From assembly GCF_947507565.1 (NCBI RefSeq), contig NC_089180.1, positions 992,001-1,056,000 of the forward strand: DNA of 64,000 nucleotides, read 5' to 3'. This stretch comes from Oscarella lobularis (Eukaryota; Porifera; Homoscleromorpha; Homosclerophorida; Oscarellidae). The translations under genes and the position numbers were made by a program. Each line of letters starts with the position of its first letter. The stretch's first letter is position 1. The notes beneath the pieces are model-generated. The model had not been told where the DNA came from. It saw only the letters and a program-made list of their open reading frames with translations, and made no database searches. Below, piece after piece: positions 62,821-64,000 of this stretch.

Positions 62821-63100
62821 CCTCAACCGTTCCACCGTTCAACTGTTCAACCATTGGACTGTTCTCCCGATCAAGAGGTTCAAAGCTTTCAAGCGTTCAC
62901 CCAATTAACCGTTATACCCCTCAACTGTTCCACCGTTTAACTGTTCTACCGCTCAACAGGTTGATCTCCCTCTACCGTTTCTCCCCTCAAACGTTCCACT
63001 GTTCAAATGTTCAATCGTTCAACTGTTTCACCGATCATTAGGTTCAACCTCCTCAACAGTTACCTCTCAACCGTTTCACTGTTCAACTGTTTTACCGTTC

Positions 63101-63133
63101 CACCGCTTAAATAGTTTAATTTTTTGAGCGGTG
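63101..63133 (-). repeat. Strand-switch element P, inverse orientation
   Basis: A 33-bp element with TTAAATAGTTTAATTTTTTG inside. The C-rich to G-rich flip lies within it. Confidence 0.7.
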
Positions 63134-64000
63134 AAAAAGTTAAACCGTAGAACGGTTGAATGGAAAAACAATTGACGGGGTTGAACCTGTTGATCGGTTG
63201 AACAGAAAAACGGTGGAACACTTGAACGGTGGAATATTAAGGATGAAAAAAGTTGAGGTGGTTGAACCCGATGATTGGTTAAACAGTTGAACGATGGAAT
63301 GGTTGAACAGTGGCACGGTTGAGGGGAAAACGGTTTAGAGGGTTGAACCTGTTGAAAGGTGGAACAGTTGAACGGTGGAAAAGTTGAACGGTGGAACGGT
63401 TGAAGATGTGAACGGTTGAGGATGTTGAACCTGAATATCGGTGAAACAGTTGAATGATGAACAGTTGAACAGTGGAACGTATGAAGGAAAAAACGGTTGA
63501 GGCGAAAAACGGTTGAGGGAGTTCAACATGTTGAGCGGTGGAACCGTTTAACGATGGAACAGTTAAACAAAGAAACGGTTGAGGCGGTGAACGGCTGAAG
63601 GGGTTGAAAGGGTTGAAACTGTTAAAAGGCAAAACAGTTGAAGCTGTTAAACGTTGCAATAGTTGAACGGTTAAACGGTTGAAAGGTAGAACAGTTTACC
63701 GGTGGAACAGTTAAAAAGATTATCGGTTAAAGAGGTTAACCTGTTCATCGGTGGAACAGTTGAACAGTGGAACAGTTCAACAGTTGATCGGTTGAGAGAG
63801 TGAACGGTTGAAAGGTTAAACCTGTTGAATGGTTAAAGGGTTGAAACTATAAACGGTGAACAGGTAAACCTTTTGAACTGTAGAACGGTAAAACGGTGGA
63901 ACAGTTGAGAGGTGGAACGGTTGCGGGGAGTAAACCTGGTAAACGATTGAAAGGCTAAAACTGTTAAGCGGTGGATCAATTGAACGTTTTTAGCGGTGGA

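Larger units (their letters stand above)
53758..64000. repeat. Family B octamer-based array, block 7, running off the window
   Basis: Orientation by C-rich strand: plus to 54590, minus to 55590, plus to 55995, minus to 57045, plus to 57622, minus to 59545, plus to 61163, minus to 61518, plus to 61738, minus to 62800, plus to 63115, minus to 64000. It contains the most regular 16-bp stretch of the window (56318-56389) and an abutting 539-bp tandem duplication. No gene, RNA or mobile element is recognised, and the longest frames (57292-57651 plus, 59887-60252 plus, 63279-63659 minus) are repeat translations. Confidence 0.9.

Noticed and set aside
1613-64000. tRNA T-loop-like GGTTCAANTCC sequences taken as tRNA genes
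   Set aside because: No acceptor stem, D-arm or anticodon arm can be built around them. They are the marker octamers of B.

Overview
This 64 kb window contains no gene that I can support. It holds no recognisable protein-coding gene, tRNA, rRNA, transposase, integrase, origin or CRISPR array. It is almost entirely a mosaic of three short tandem-repeat families. Family A has a unit of about 37 bp, family B is built on degenerate 8-mers paired into a 16-bp unit, and family C has 34/35-bp units that often alternate as a 69-bp dimer. The many short open frames come from repeat periodicity. The C-rich strand of B has no stop in any frame, so long frames follow whichever strand is C-rich and encode 16-residue peptide periods.

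Layout: A on the minus strand 1-1612; B 1613-9385; C plus 9386-10553, containing a small B island; A plus 10554-18462 with higher-order periods of about 596 and 892 bp; B 18463-28211; C minus 28212-28360; B 28361-43264; C plus 43265-44095; B 44096-46855; C plus 46856-47192; B 47193-50253; C minus 50254-51503; B 51504-52658; C plus 52659-53757; B 53758-64000. Inside B the orientation (C-rich or G-rich top strand) flips about fifty times. Most flips lie at a few recurring junction sequences, named here P, Q, R, S and T, and P, Q, R and S each occur in both orientations.

Larger copies lie on top of this. There is a direct duplication of more than 6 kb (3855-10553 and 37590-43780), flanked on its left by a 1.37-kb segment that is inverted between the two sites. 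There is a 4.1-kb duplication with a period of about 5.17 kb (18464-22581 and 23628-27749), a 1.0-kb near-identical repeat at 1120-bp spacing, an abutting 539-bp tandem pair, and an imperfect palindrome with 1.45-kb arms around 52.0 kb. The pattern fits repeated segmental copying, unequal exchange and inversion between short homologies.

The organism cannot be identified from this sequence. The setting could be heterochromatin-like satellite DNA of a eukaryote, or an unusually large intergenic repeat field of a bacterium. I recall octamer repeats of the TGTTCAAC kind from intergenic DNA of some Bacteroidota, but that is memory and not evidence from this window. Assembly error in so repetitive a region also remains possible. 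Coordinates of block edges and repeat copies were read by eye and may be off by several bases.
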